From positions 3,067 to 67,066 of the forward strand of contig JAWKNW010000030.1 of the NCBI GenBank assembly GCA_041391505.1: a stretch of DNA of 64,000 bases, given 5' to 3'. The position numbers were made by a program, and so were the translations under genes. Shown in pieces: positions 36,248 through 44,788 of this stretch. This DNA comes from Rhodothermales bacterium. GTDB lineage: Bacteria; Bacteroidota; Rhodothermia; Rhodothermales; JAHQVL01. Numbering within the stretch: the first letter of the stretch is position 1; the number at the start of each line of letters is the position of its first letter. The notes beneath the pieces are model-generated. The model worked only from the letters and a program-made list of their open reading frames with translations. It searched no databases and was not told the origin of the DNA.

Positions 36248-37144
36248 TTAAGCCGGCAGATGCAGCGCCAGGGCCTGACGAACCACCTCGCGGGGCATCT
36301 CGACGCCCGTCCACTGCACGTAGGAGGCGGCTGCCTGTTCGATCAACATGTCGAGGCCGCCGATGGCCAGCGCGCCGCTCGCGGCGACATCGGCCAGGAA
36401 GCGCGTTTCGCGCGGGTTGTACACCAGGTCGTAGCCGATCTGCTCCGGGCTGAAGCCGCCGGCCGGCCACGGCGTGGCCTCCGTGTTCGGTTGCATGCCC
36501 AGGGGCGTGGTGTTCACCAGCAGCCGGCTGGCGCGCACCGCCGGCGCGTCGTCCATGGCGCAGACGGACAGGCCGCCGCGTCGGTCGTAGCCGGCGAACG
36601 CGGTCGCCAGCGCTTCCGCCCGGGCCGTGTTGCGGGCCGCGATCCAGAGGCGCGCCGGCTCCAGGGCGCTCAGCAGGGCGTAGACGACGGCGCGCGCCGA
36701 GCCGCCGGCGCCGAAGACGAGCATGGATTCCCCCCGGAGGCGGTCGAAATAGGGCGCGAGCGGGGCCAGAAAGCCGACGATGTCCGTGTTGTCGCCGTGG
36801 AGCGAGGGCCTGGCGCCGTCGGAGCCGGGCCGGCAGACGACGGTGTTGACCGCTCCGACCGCGCGGGCGCGGTCCGACAGCGTGTCGACCCGCCCGTACA
36901 TGGCCTGTTTATGGGGGATGGTGACGTTGGAGCCCACGAAACGCAGCGCCTGCAAGCCCGTCAGCGCGTCGGCCAGGTCATCGGGTGGCACCGGCATGCA
37001 GAGATAGACCATCGGCACGCCCTGCGCCCGGAACGCGGCGTTATGGATGATCGGGGAAAGTGAATGCGAGAGCGGATACCCCAGCAGCGTGACGAGCCGC
37101 GTCCGCGCATCGATCCGGTCGGAGGACGGGGAGTCGGCGTGCAT
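36248..37144 (-). CDS. aroE: shikimate dehydrogenase
   Basis: The 298-residue product reduces 3-dehydroshikimate with NADPH in the chorismate pathway. Key signs: LGYPLSHSLSPIIHN (substrate Ser residues, about 22-35), NVTIPHKQ with catalytic Lys (about 79), GDNTDIVGF with catalytic Asp (about 121), the NADP-binding GAGGSARAV (about 145) and NTTPLGM (about 211). The ATG at 37144 lies just after the antiporter stop (37150), so the two genes are likely co-transcribed. Confidence 0.93.
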   Translation of the reverse strand: MHADSPSSDRIDARTRLVTLLGYPLSHSLSPIIHNAAFRAQGVPMVYLCMPVPPDDLADALTGLQALRFVGSNVTIPHKQAMYGRVDTLSDRARAVGAVNTVVCRPGSDGARPSLHGDNTDIVGFLAPLAPYFDRLRGESMLVFGAGGSARAVVYALLSALEPARLWIAARNTARAEALATAFAGYDRRGGLSVCAMDDAPAVRASRLLVNTTPLGMQPNTEATPWPAGGFSPEQIGYDLVYNPRETRFLADVAASGALAIGGLDMLIEQAAASYVQWTGVEMPREVVRQALALHLPA

Positions 37145-37149
37145 CCGGG

Positions 37150-39045
37150 TCAGTCGTTCTCCGACGCCGGCGTCGGCTCGGTCAGCGCCATCATGCCATC
37201 GGACTCGCCGGCTACGCGATCGACGCGGTTGATCAACGCGATCAGGGTGTCGCCGGGTTGCGGCTCCGGGGTGTCGTCGGCCGTGAACACATGCAGGATG
37301 CCCGAGGGCCGCATCACGAACAGCGGGATCGCGTTTTTGCCGTAGCGCATCTGGAAGTCGTCGTACGTGAATTCCTCGGACAACATCCCCGTCTTGATCG
37401 ACGCGCCGCTGATGAACCGGGTGTTGAGCGAGGCGAAGGTGACGTTGTCGCCGAAAAGCTGGCGGCCCCGGATGTGTTCGATGTATTCGTTCGTCTGGCG
37501 AAAATCGTCGCGAGGCCGCACGGGAAGCTGATAGACCTCGGAGGAGTCGAAGTACTCGTGGAAGTTGAGCGTCGCCAGCGCATTGATCTCTTCGTTGGGC
37601 GTCATCACCAGCATGCGGCCCATTTCGCTGAGTTCGAGTTCGTCGATCACGTCCTTCGAGAGGACGTGGGCCATGCGGGCGTCGAGGCCGGCCTGCTGGG
37701 CATGCGCCACGTTGCGGGGGTCGGAATCGATGAGCATCACCTTGAACCCCTGTTCCTGCAGCACCTTGGCCATGCGCCGCACCCACGACTGGGCGCCGAT
37801 GAACAGGGCGCCCTGCGGGTTGGGATGCGCCAGCTTGAGCAACCGCGCCAGGGGCGTGGCCGTCAGCCCGTAGATGGCCACTGTCCCGATCACGACCATG
37901 AACACGACCGGCACCAGGCCGCTGCTCGATTCGGGGAAGATCTCTTCGAGCTGGAAGCTGAACAGCGCGGCCAGCGCCGCCGCCACGATCCCGCGCGGGG
38001 CCATCCACGACAGAAAAATCAGCTCCCGCCAGTTGATCCGCGACCCGATGGCCGATATCAGCACGGCCAGCGGCCGGATCGCGAAGAGGAGAATCGCCAG
38101 AAAGAGGAGCGTGTTCTGGTTGATGTAGCTCAGCTCCGTGATGTCCAGGCGGGCGCCAAACAGGATGAAGACGATCGCGAGCAGCAGCACGCGCACGTCG
38201 GCCTTGAAATGCGAGAACCGCGGCACCGAACCGAACCGCAGGTTGGCGATCGCGATACCGAGCATCGCCGTGGTCAGCAGTCCCGACTCCTCGCGCAGCA
38301 CTTCCGATATCGCGAAGGCGCCCACGACGACGGTCAGGGCCACCGCGTTTTTGAGATAGTCCGGCACGAGGCGCTTCTGGAGCAGGAGATACAGCAGCCC
38401 GGTGCTGGTCACGCTGACGCCGATGCTCACGAACAGGATGAGCAGCAGCCCCAGGCCGGCGTGGACAAACGCCTCGCTCATGCTGCTGACTTCCAGGCCG
38501 CCGACGATCGGTTCGTTGAGGAAGACGACCGTCTTGAGCACCAGCACCGCCAGGATGGCGCCGATGGGGTCGTTGAACATCCCCTCCCACTTCCCGATCG
38601 CGCCGACGCGGCCGAGCGGGCGGACGTGCCGGAGGAGCGGCACCACGACCGAAGGCCCCGTCACGACGAGGAGCGCGCCGATCAGGATCGACATGCTCAG
38701 ATCCATGTGGAGGATGTAAAACGCTGCCGCAGCGACCATGCCCCACGTGGCTATCAGCCCGACCGTGATCAGATGACGGACGACGTTGCCGGCGTCGCGC
38801 ACGTCCTGCATTCGGAAATGGAGGCCGCTTTCAAACAGGATGAGCCCGACGGCCAGCGAGAGAAACGGGTACAGCAGGCTGCCCATCAATTCCTCGGGAT
38901 TCAGGAGCCCCGTCACGGGGCCGGCCAGAAAACCGAAGATCAACAGCAGCAGGATCGATGGTATCTTGAACCGCCATGACAGCCATTGCGCCATGACGCC
39001 CAGGACGATGATCGCCGCGAGTCCCAGTAGGAAGTACTCCGTCAA
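37150..39045 (-). CDS. CPA1-type Na+/H+ antiporter with C-terminal RCK domains
   Basis: The 631-residue protein has about 12-13 transmembrane helices (1-400) with the transport-site motif GMFNDPIGAILAV (about 155-167, Asn-Asp pair) and VTGPSVVVPLLR (about 128). The cytosolic part (about 415-631) has an RCK/TrkA-N nucleotide-binding fold (GALFIGAQSWVRRMAKVL, VMLIDSDPRN) and a TrkA-C-like end, which suggests gating by a nucleotide or second messenger. It exchanges Na+ or K+ for H+ across the inner membrane. The start at 39045 fits the first helix. Confidence 0.9.
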   Translation of the reverse strand: MTEYFLLGLAAIIVLGVMAQWLSWRFKIPSILLLLIFGFLAGPVTGLLNPEELMGSLLYPFLSLAVGLILFESGLHFRMQDVRDAGNVVRHLITVGLIATWGMVAAAAFYILHMDLSMSILIGALLVVTGPSVVVPLLRHVRPLGRVGAIGKWEGMFNDPIGAILAVLVLKTVVFLNEPIVGGLEVSSMSEAFVHAGLGLLLILFVSIGVSVTSTGLLYLLLQKRLVPDYLKNAVALTVVVGAFAISEVLREESGLLTTAMLGIAIANLRFGSVPRFSHFKADVRVLLLAIVFILFGARLDITELSYINQNTLLFLAILLFAIRPLAVLISAIGSRINWRELIFLSWMAPRGIVAAALAALFSFQLEEIFPESSSGLVPVVFMVVIGTVAIYGLTATPLARLLKLAHPNPQGALFIGAQSWVRRMAKVLQEQGFKVMLIDSDPRNVAHAQQAGLDARMAHVLSKDVIDELELSEMGRMLVMTPNEEINALATLNFHEYFDSSEVYQLPVRPRDDFRQTNEYIEHIRGRQLFGDNVTFASLNTRFISGASIKTGMLSEEFTYDDFQMRYGKNAIPLFVMRPSGILHVFTADDTPEPQPGDTLIALINRVDRVAGESDGMMALTEPTPASEND

Positions 39046-39284
39046 GTGCTACCTCCCCGTGCTTTGTGGGTAATCGTTACGCGCGCAATTTCAGCCTATA
39101 AGGGTACTCCGTTTCAACGAAAGTATCCACGAACCTCCGCAAAAAAGGATCGAAGACCGGCGCGCCGGGTTTCGATCCGGGGCGCGAATCCGACGTTCCG
39201 GGTTGCGCGTTCCGGGGTAGGCCGGCATCGGCCTCTTCGCTTCCATCTCTTCCGTCCATCCATCCCGGCCGCGAGCCGGAATCC

Positions 39285-40334
39285 ATGAAAGAACGTATCG
39301 GTATCGGCGTTGTCGGTCTCAATTTTGGGGCCAAGGTCATCGAAGACGAACTCATCCGGGGAGGCGGCAACCGCTGGTTCGAACTGCGGGCGGTCTGCGA
39401 CACGGACGCGGCGCGCGCCCGGTCCGTCGCCGAGCGATACGGCGTGAACGCCTATTTTTCGCTGGATGCCCTGCTGGAGGATCCCTCGATCGGCGTCGTC
39501 GGGCTGTTCACCGGCCCCGCCGGCCGCGCCGGGCTGCTGCGCCGCATCGTACTGAGCGGGCGCGACGTGATGACGACGAAGCCGTTCGAACGCGACCCGG
39601 ATGCGGCCGCCGGCGTGCTCCGCGAGGCCGAGCGGCTGGGCCGCACGATCCATCTCAACTCGCCGGGTCCTTTCTTCGAACCCGACATCCGCCATATCCG
39701 GGAGCTGGAGGCGGCGCACGACCTCGGCCGCGCCGTCGGGCTGCGCTGGGAGACCTGGTGCACGTATCGGGAGCAGGCCGACGGTTCCTGGTACGACGAC
39801 CCCACGCAGTGTCCGGCCGCCCCGTTGTTTCGCCTCGGCATCTACGGCCTGAACGATTTTATGCAACTGATGGCCGGCCGCGCCGAGCCGGAGTCGGTCC
39901 AGGTCGCCACGGCGCGCGTGTTCACCGGCCGGCCGACGCCCGACAACGCCATGATGATGATCCGCTTCACCGACGGCACCCTCGGCAGCCTGTTCGCGTC
40001 GTTCTGCATCGACGACGGGATGGCCTATCCGGACATGCTCTCCATCGGCTTCGAACGCGGCACCATCGTGCGAAAAGACCTGCCCTACCGGCCCGGATCG
40101 CCCGAGCAGCGTTCGGTGCAACTCTTTACGGGGCCCCGGTCCCAGCCGACCATTCACCCGCCGGCCGTCTTCTCAAAACCCCTCGGCGCCGCCTATCAAT
40201 GGGACGCGCTCTACGCCGCCCACCGCGGCGAAAGCCCGCCGGCCGAGACCCGCCCGGAAACCATCGTAAACGCCGTTCGCGTCATTCAAGCCGTCGCCCG
40301 GGCCGAACGCAGCGGGAAAACGGAGGCGGTTTGA
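39285..40334 (+). CDS. Gfo/Idh/MocA-family oxidoreductase
   Basis: The 349-residue product has an N-terminal NAD(P)-binding Rossmann domain (IGIGVVGLNFGAKVI; FELRAVCDTD; ending VMTTKPFERD, a variant of the usual EKP motif) and a C-terminal substrate-binding sheet (about 125-330). The catalytic His-type motif is not obvious; WDALYAAHRG near the end is typical. Members oxidise sugars or inositols; the substrate is unknown. It stands alone on the plus strand between the antiporter and smc, divergent from the former. Confidence 0.88.
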   Translation: MKERIGIGVVGLNFGAKVIEDELIRGGGNRWFELRAVCDTDAARARSVAERYGVNAYFSLDALLEDPSIGVVGLFTGPAGRAGLLRRIVLSGRDVMTTKPFERDPDAAAGVLREAERLGRTIHLNSPGPFFEPDIRHIRELEAAHDLGRAVGLRWETWCTYREQADGSWYDDPTQCPAAPLFRLGIYGLNDFMQLMAGRAEPESVQVATARVFTGRPTPDNAMMMIRFTDGTLGSLFASFCIDDGMAYPDMLSIGFERGTIVRKDLPYRPGSPEQRSVQLFTGPRSQPTIHPPAVFSKPLGAAYQWDALYAAHRGESPPAETRPETIVNAVRVIQAVARAERSGKTEAV

Positions 40335-40419
40335 GATTGCACATGGACCAGTGCAACATGGAGGCGCCTGGGTCGGCCCGCGATACCTTTTCATTTTGCA
40401 CTTTCCAATTGGCGATCTC

Positions 40420-43400
40420 TCACTGTTCTTCCGTCAGCTCCACCCGTTCGTCGAACTTGACGCCGACGAGTTTGGAGACGCCCTGCTCCTGCATCGTGAT
40501 GCCGTAGAGGCGGTCGGCCAGTTCCATCGTGCGGCGGTTGTGCGTCACCAGGATGAACTGCGTGTTGTTGGAGAACTCGCGGATGAGCTGCATGAAGCGC
40601 TCGACGTTGGCTTCGTCGAGCGGGGCGTCGACCTCGTCGAGGATGCAGAACGGGCTCGGTTTGACGAGATAGATCGCAAACAGGAGCGCCGTGGCGGTGA
40701 GCGTTTTTTCGCCGCCGGAGAGCTGTGAGATCGCGCTGGGCCGCTTGCCTTTCGGCTTGGCCACGATTTCGATCGGCGACTCGAGCGGATCGTTCGGATC
40801 GCTGAGGAGGAGATCGGCCGTATCGTCCTTCCCGAAGAGCGTCGAGAACAGGTGCGCGAAGTTGCGGCGCACCTCCTGGAAGGTCTCGTCGAAACACGCC
40901 GCCGCCGTCACGTTGATCTCGGTGATGGTATCGAGCAGCGTCTGCTCCGCCTCCTCGAGGTCGCGCCGCTGTGCGCTCATGAACTCGAAGCGTTCTTTTT
41001 CCTCCTCGTAGCTCTCCAGCGCCAGTTCGTTGATCGAGCCCATGGCGCGGAGCCGTGCGCGGAGCGACTGCACCTCCTGGCGCGCGTTCCGGTCGTCGAA
41101 ATCGCCGGCGACCGTCACCGGGTCTTCGATGAGCGAGCGTTCAAAGTCCTCTTCGATCTTCTTGACGAGATCGATGGCGCGCGTCTGCACCTCGGTGAGG
41201 CGGACGGCGCGCTGCGTTTCCTCGCGCAGCCCCTGCTCGCGGCTCTGGCGCAGGGCGCGGAGACGGAGTTCGAGGTTGCGGATGCGCTCCTGGGTCTCGG
41301 CCCGGTCCTGCTCGGCCTCGGACACGGCGGCCTCGAGGTCGGCGTGGAGCGCGTAGAGGTCCTTGATCTGGAGGTCGTAGCTCTCCTTGGCGACCAGGTT
41401 GTCCTCGATGATCTTTTTGAGCGACGCGACATGCTGCTCGCGCGCCTGCTGCCGGCCTTGCAGGTGCGCAATGTCCTGCTTGCTCCGCTCCAGGTCGCGG
41501 CTCACATTGTCGAAGTGGTTGCGGGCCTGGACGGCGGCGAGGTTGGCGTCGTTGTATTTATTGAGCGCCTCCCGGTTGTCCGCCTCGGCGGCCCGGAACG
41601 CCTCTTCCGCCGCGCCGCGCTCGGCGCGCAGGGCGACGACCTTGGCCTCCATCTCCTTCACCGGCTCCTGGAGCGACGCGATCTGCGTGCGCCCGGAGGA
41701 CACCGTCTCCATCATGTGGGCGATGCGGTCCGCCAGCTCCTCGCGGCGCTGGTCGGCCGAGGCGTGCTCGTGTTGCACGCGGCTGAACATCCGTTCGGCT
41801 TCGTTATACTGCTGCTCCACCTGGCGGAGCGCCTGCCGGCGCTCGTCGACCGGGATGGAAGCCAGCGCCTCGCGCAGCTGCTGGGTGATGCGCTGCTTCT
41901 GGTTCAGCGCCGCTTCCAGGCTTTTGAGGTTCTCGACGGCGGCGTCGTACTGTTCGCGGCGCTGGAGCCGGCCGGTCCGCACCGAGTCGTCCCCGCGGGT
42001 GCTGCCGCCGCAGATGATCCCCCGCGCGTCCAGCCACTCACCCGACGGCGCGTAGTAGCGGAGGGGGAGGACCGTGTCGTACAGCATCGTCGCCATTTCC
42101 TCCATCGTGTCGAGGAGGTCCTGGCCGTGCTCCAGCGAATTGACGAGGAAGCAGTTATGGAGGAGCGTGTCGCAGAGGGTCTGATAGGCCGGCTCGCGCA
42201 CGCGGGCGATGTCGGTCATCGGGCGCGCGCCCCGGTCGGCGGCTTCCTCGATGATCTCGATCGAGTGCATGGGCTTTTTGAGCCGGGAGAGCACGATGAT
42301 GTTCGTCCGCCCCTTCTGCTCGTTGCGGAGCAGCGTGATGGCCTGGCGGGCCTCGGCTTCGGTCTTCACCACGATGCAGCTGGCGTACGCCCCCAGCGCG
42401 GCGTCCAGTGCGCGGCTGTGTTCCTCCTCGGCGCCGATCACGTCGGCCACGGTCGTCAGTTCATCGCGCGTCCAGCCCGTGTTCTCGGCCAGATACTGGG
42501 CCGCTTCGGAGAGATCCTCGTACGATGAGATCAGGCTTTCGAGCAGCTGCACCTCGGCCGACACCGCGTCGAACTGGCGTTCGATGCGGCGGAGGTCTTC
42601 CATGCCCTTTTCGTGCTTCTGCTGGGCTTCTCCGTGGATGCGCTCCGCCTCGCTCAGCGCCAGGCGCGACTGTTCGAGCTGCTGCTTCTGCTTTCCGAGC
42701 GTGGCGGCGAACTGGTCCCGCTTGCCGAGGGCATCCGCGACGGATTGCTCGAGCGCAGCCGCCTGTTCGTGCACGCCGACGAGATCCTGCTCGACGAGTT
42801 CGATGCGGCTGGCGAGCCGGTCGAGCGTCCGCCGCTGCTCGAGGCGCGTGCGCTCGGCGGCTTCCTCGGTCTCACGCAGGCTCTGCGCCGTCTTCCAGGC
42901 TTCCTTGGCCCGGGCGTTGCGCTCCTCGCTCTCCACCTTGGCATCCGCGGCGACCTTCCGGGCGCGCTCCAGCACGGGCTGGGCCTCGGTCATCTCGATC
43001 TTGAGCTTCTCCACCTGCTCCTGCAGTTCGTGGATCCGTTTTCCTTCCTCTTCCTGCTCGCGGTGCGCGCGCTCTAGGTTGCGGTGCGCCGTCTCCATGC
43101 GTTCGAGCGCCAGCCGGCGCTCGGTCTCCAGCGACCGCACCTTGTCCAGATGCTGGTTCAGATCCTGCTGCCGGGCCGACAGCGTCTTTTCCTGCCCTAC
43201 GAGTTCGACCCGCAGCGCCTCCATGTCGGCTTCCTCGCGCGACTCTTCGGCGGTGTGCACGTCGATCTGATCCTTCAGCTGCTGCGTTTCCTTGCTGAGT
43301 TTTTCCTCGAGCGAGCGCAGCCGGTTGAGTTCGATCTGGGCGAGCGACAGCTCCAGCTCCCGGAGCCGCACCTGCACTTCGCGGGCCTGCGCCGCCTTTT

Positions 43401-44028
43401 CGGCCTGCCCTTTCAGCGTCTGCACCCGCTTCCCGATCTCGTCCGTCAGGTCGCGGATGCGCGTCAGGTTGGCCTGGGTGCTGTCCAGCTTCCGCAGCGC
43501 CTGCGTGCGCCGCAGCTTGTATTTCGTGATGCCGGCGGCTTCCTCGAACAGATGCCGGCGCTCCTGGGTGTTTTCGGAGAGGATCTCCTCGATCATCTTG
43601 AGCTCGATGACCGAATACGCGCCGGGGCCCATCCCCGTATCCATGAAGAGATCCAGGATGTCCTTCAGCCGGCACTGGACGCCGTTGAGCAGGTATTCCG
43701 ATTCGCCCGACCGGTACAGCCGCCGGCCTATCGTCACCTCGGCGTATTCCGTGGGCAGCACGCCGCGGGTGTTTTCGATCGTCAGCGTCACCTCGGCCAT
43801 GCCGAGGGGGCGCCGGCGCGCGGTGCCGTTGAAAATGACGCTGTCCATCTTCTCCGAACGGAGGATCCGGGAGCGCTGCTCGCCGGTCACCCACCGCACG
43901 GCGTCGACGATGTTGGATTTGCCACAGCCGTTGGGACCAACGACGGCCGTCACGCCCGGATCGAACTTGAGCTCCGTCTGCTGCGCGAAGCTCTTGAAAC
44001 CGTGCATGGTTAGCTTACTGAGGTACAT
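40420..44028 (-). CDS. smc: chromosome segregation protein SMC
   Basis: The 1202-residue ATPase compacts and segregates the chromosome. It has the N-terminal Walker A (VVGPNGCGKSNIVDAVRWV, about 27-45), a long coiled coil, the hinge (about 520-650, with VIGAEEEHSRALDAALG), a second coiled coil and the C-terminal signature QLSGGEKTLTATALLFA with Walker B FCILDEVDAPLD. The ATG at 44028 gives MYLSKLTMHGFKSF, the usual start. scpA and scpB are not in the window. The 760-base gap upstream holds its promoter. Confidence 0.97.
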   Translation of the reverse strand: MYLSKLTMHGFKSFAQQTELKFDPGVTAVVGPNGCGKSNIVDAVRWVTGEQRSRILRSEKMDSVIFNGTARRRPLGMAEVTLTIENTRGVLPTEYAEVTIGRRLYRSGESEYLLNGVQCRLKDILDLFMDTGMGPGAYSVIELKMIEEILSENTQERRHLFEEAAGITKYKLRRTQALRKLDSTQANLTRIRDLTDEIGKRVQTLKGQAEKAAQAREVQVRLRELELSLAQIELNRLRSLEEKLSKETQQLKDQIDVHTAEESREEADMEALRVELVGQEKTLSARQQDLNQHLDKVRSLETERRLALERMETAHRNLERAHREQEEEGKRIHELQEQVEKLKIEMTEAQPVLERARKVAADAKVESEERNARAKEAWKTAQSLRETEEAAERTRLEQRRTLDRLASRIELVEQDLVGVHEQAAALEQSVADALGKRDQFAATLGKQKQQLEQSRLALSEAERIHGEAQQKHEKGMEDLRRIERQFDAVSAEVQLLESLISSYEDLSEAAQYLAENTGWTRDELTTVADVIGAEEEHSRALDAALGAYASCIVVKTEAEARQAITLLRNEQKGRTNIIVLSRLKKPMHSIEIIEEAADRGARPMTDIARVREPAYQTLCDTLLHNCFLVNSLEHGQDLLDTMEEMATMLYDTVLPLRYYAPSGEWLDARGIICGGSTRGDDSVRTGRLQRREQYDAAVENLKSLEAALNQKQRITQQLREALASIPVDERRQALRQVEQQYNEAERMFSRVQHEHASADQRREELADRIAHMMETVSSGRTQIASLQEPVKEMEAKVVALRAERGAAEEAFRAAEADNREALNKYNDANLAAVQARNHFDNVSRDLERSKQDIAHLQGRQQAREQHVASLKKIIEDNLVAKESYDLQIKDLYALHADLEAAVSEAEQDRAETQERIRNLELRLRALRQSREQGLREETQRAVRLTEVQTRAIDLVKKIEEDFERSLIEDPVTVAGDFDDRNARQEVQSLRARLRAMGSINELALESYEEEKERFEFMSAQRRDLEEAEQTLLDTITEINVTAAACFDETFQEVRRNFAHLFSTLFGKDDTADLLLSDPNDPLESPIEIVAKPKGKRPSAISQLSGGEKTLTATALLFAIYLVKPSPFCILDEVDAPLDEANVERFMQLIREFSNNTQFILVTHNRRTMELADRLYGITMQEQGVSKLVGVKFDERVELTEEQ

Positions 44029-44755
44029 GGCGTGCTTTAACTGAGGGACGCACCCCCGGAGGGATGACGAAAGGGCGTGCCGCGCGCGACGTGGTGCGTG
44101 ACGGATGCCAGAGATCGCGGCGATGCAGAATTGTCGACAGCGCATGGACCCGGCAGGGCCGCCGCCGGCGATGCCCTGAGGTCAACCAAAATCGAACCTG
44201 TTTCTCTACTGATCGCCCCGGAAGCTCGTCGCTCCGGAGTTCCGGGGGGTGTCACAGGCGAAACCGAACGCTTCCCTGTTCCAAAACGCCTCCCATTTTA
44301 CTCCGCGCCAGCCCGTTTTTCAAGCCCGCTTTTCCACAACTTATGAGCAAGTTGTATACAACACGCAGGTATTTATAAATAAAGAACCTGAAAGGCAGGA
44401 TTCAGTGCTTTCCACAGGGGGTGAAAGGGTTCAATGTGCAAAGCTTGACGTTCAAGGTCTGCCGGCCTCTCACAGGATGCATGGGCGATGCACACCGGAA
44501 GCCACTTACGGTGCGCATCTTTAAACATGACGTTGCGTGCGTTGAAGAGGTGATCGAGGGATGCAGGATGCGGGATGCGGGATGCGAGATGCGGGATGCA
44601 GGATGCGGGATGCGGGGTGCAGGATGCGGGATACGGGATGTTTGCCGAAAAACCGTCCGGAATATCGATCATCCTGCATCCCGCATCCCCGTATCCTGCA
44701 TCGGAAGCCCTTTCCAGTGCACCTCCTTAAACCTTGAACCTCCCCGCCTTGAACC
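44029..44755. other. gene-free region with palindromes and repeats, upstream of smc
   Basis: No gene seen. Around 44335-44410 it is AT-rich, with two perfect palindromes, GTTGTATACAAC and TATTTATAAATA, close to TTTTCCACA and CTTTCCACA words; this should be the smc promoter region. The right part is filled by the GGATGC array (44559-44702) and TTGAACC-type repeats (about 44726-44755). Confidence 0.5.
44559..44702. repeat. GGATGCN 7-bp tandem array with inverted arm
   Basis: About 12 units of GGATGC plus A or G run from 44559 to 44640; the complement of the same words (CATCCTG, CATCCCG) follows at 44670-44702, so the whole can fold into a long imperfect hairpin. The same words form the smaller hairpin at 19033-19084. 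Confidence 0.8.
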
Positions 44756-44786
44756 ACAAAAGGGCGTCCATCGGACGCCCTTTTGT
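44756..44786. terminator. terminator after clpB
   Basis: ACAAAAGGGCGTCC and GGACGCCCTTTTGT form a perfect 14-bp stem with a three-base loop, two bases from the clpB stop. A/T-rich arms allow use from both sides. Confidence 0.85.
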
Positions 44787-44788
44787 TT

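Noticed and set aside
36248..38746. One very long minus-strand gene joining aroE with an upstream frame
   Set aside because: The frame upstream of 37144 is out of phase with the antiporter and reads as low-complexity shadow; aroE starts at 37144.
44029..44410. Chromosomal replication origin
   Set aside because: Only one good DnaA-box-like word and no dnaA, gidA or rpmH neighbours; more likely the smc promoter region.
44559..44640. CRISPR array
   Set aside because: Units are 7 bp without spacers; it is a short tandem repeat.
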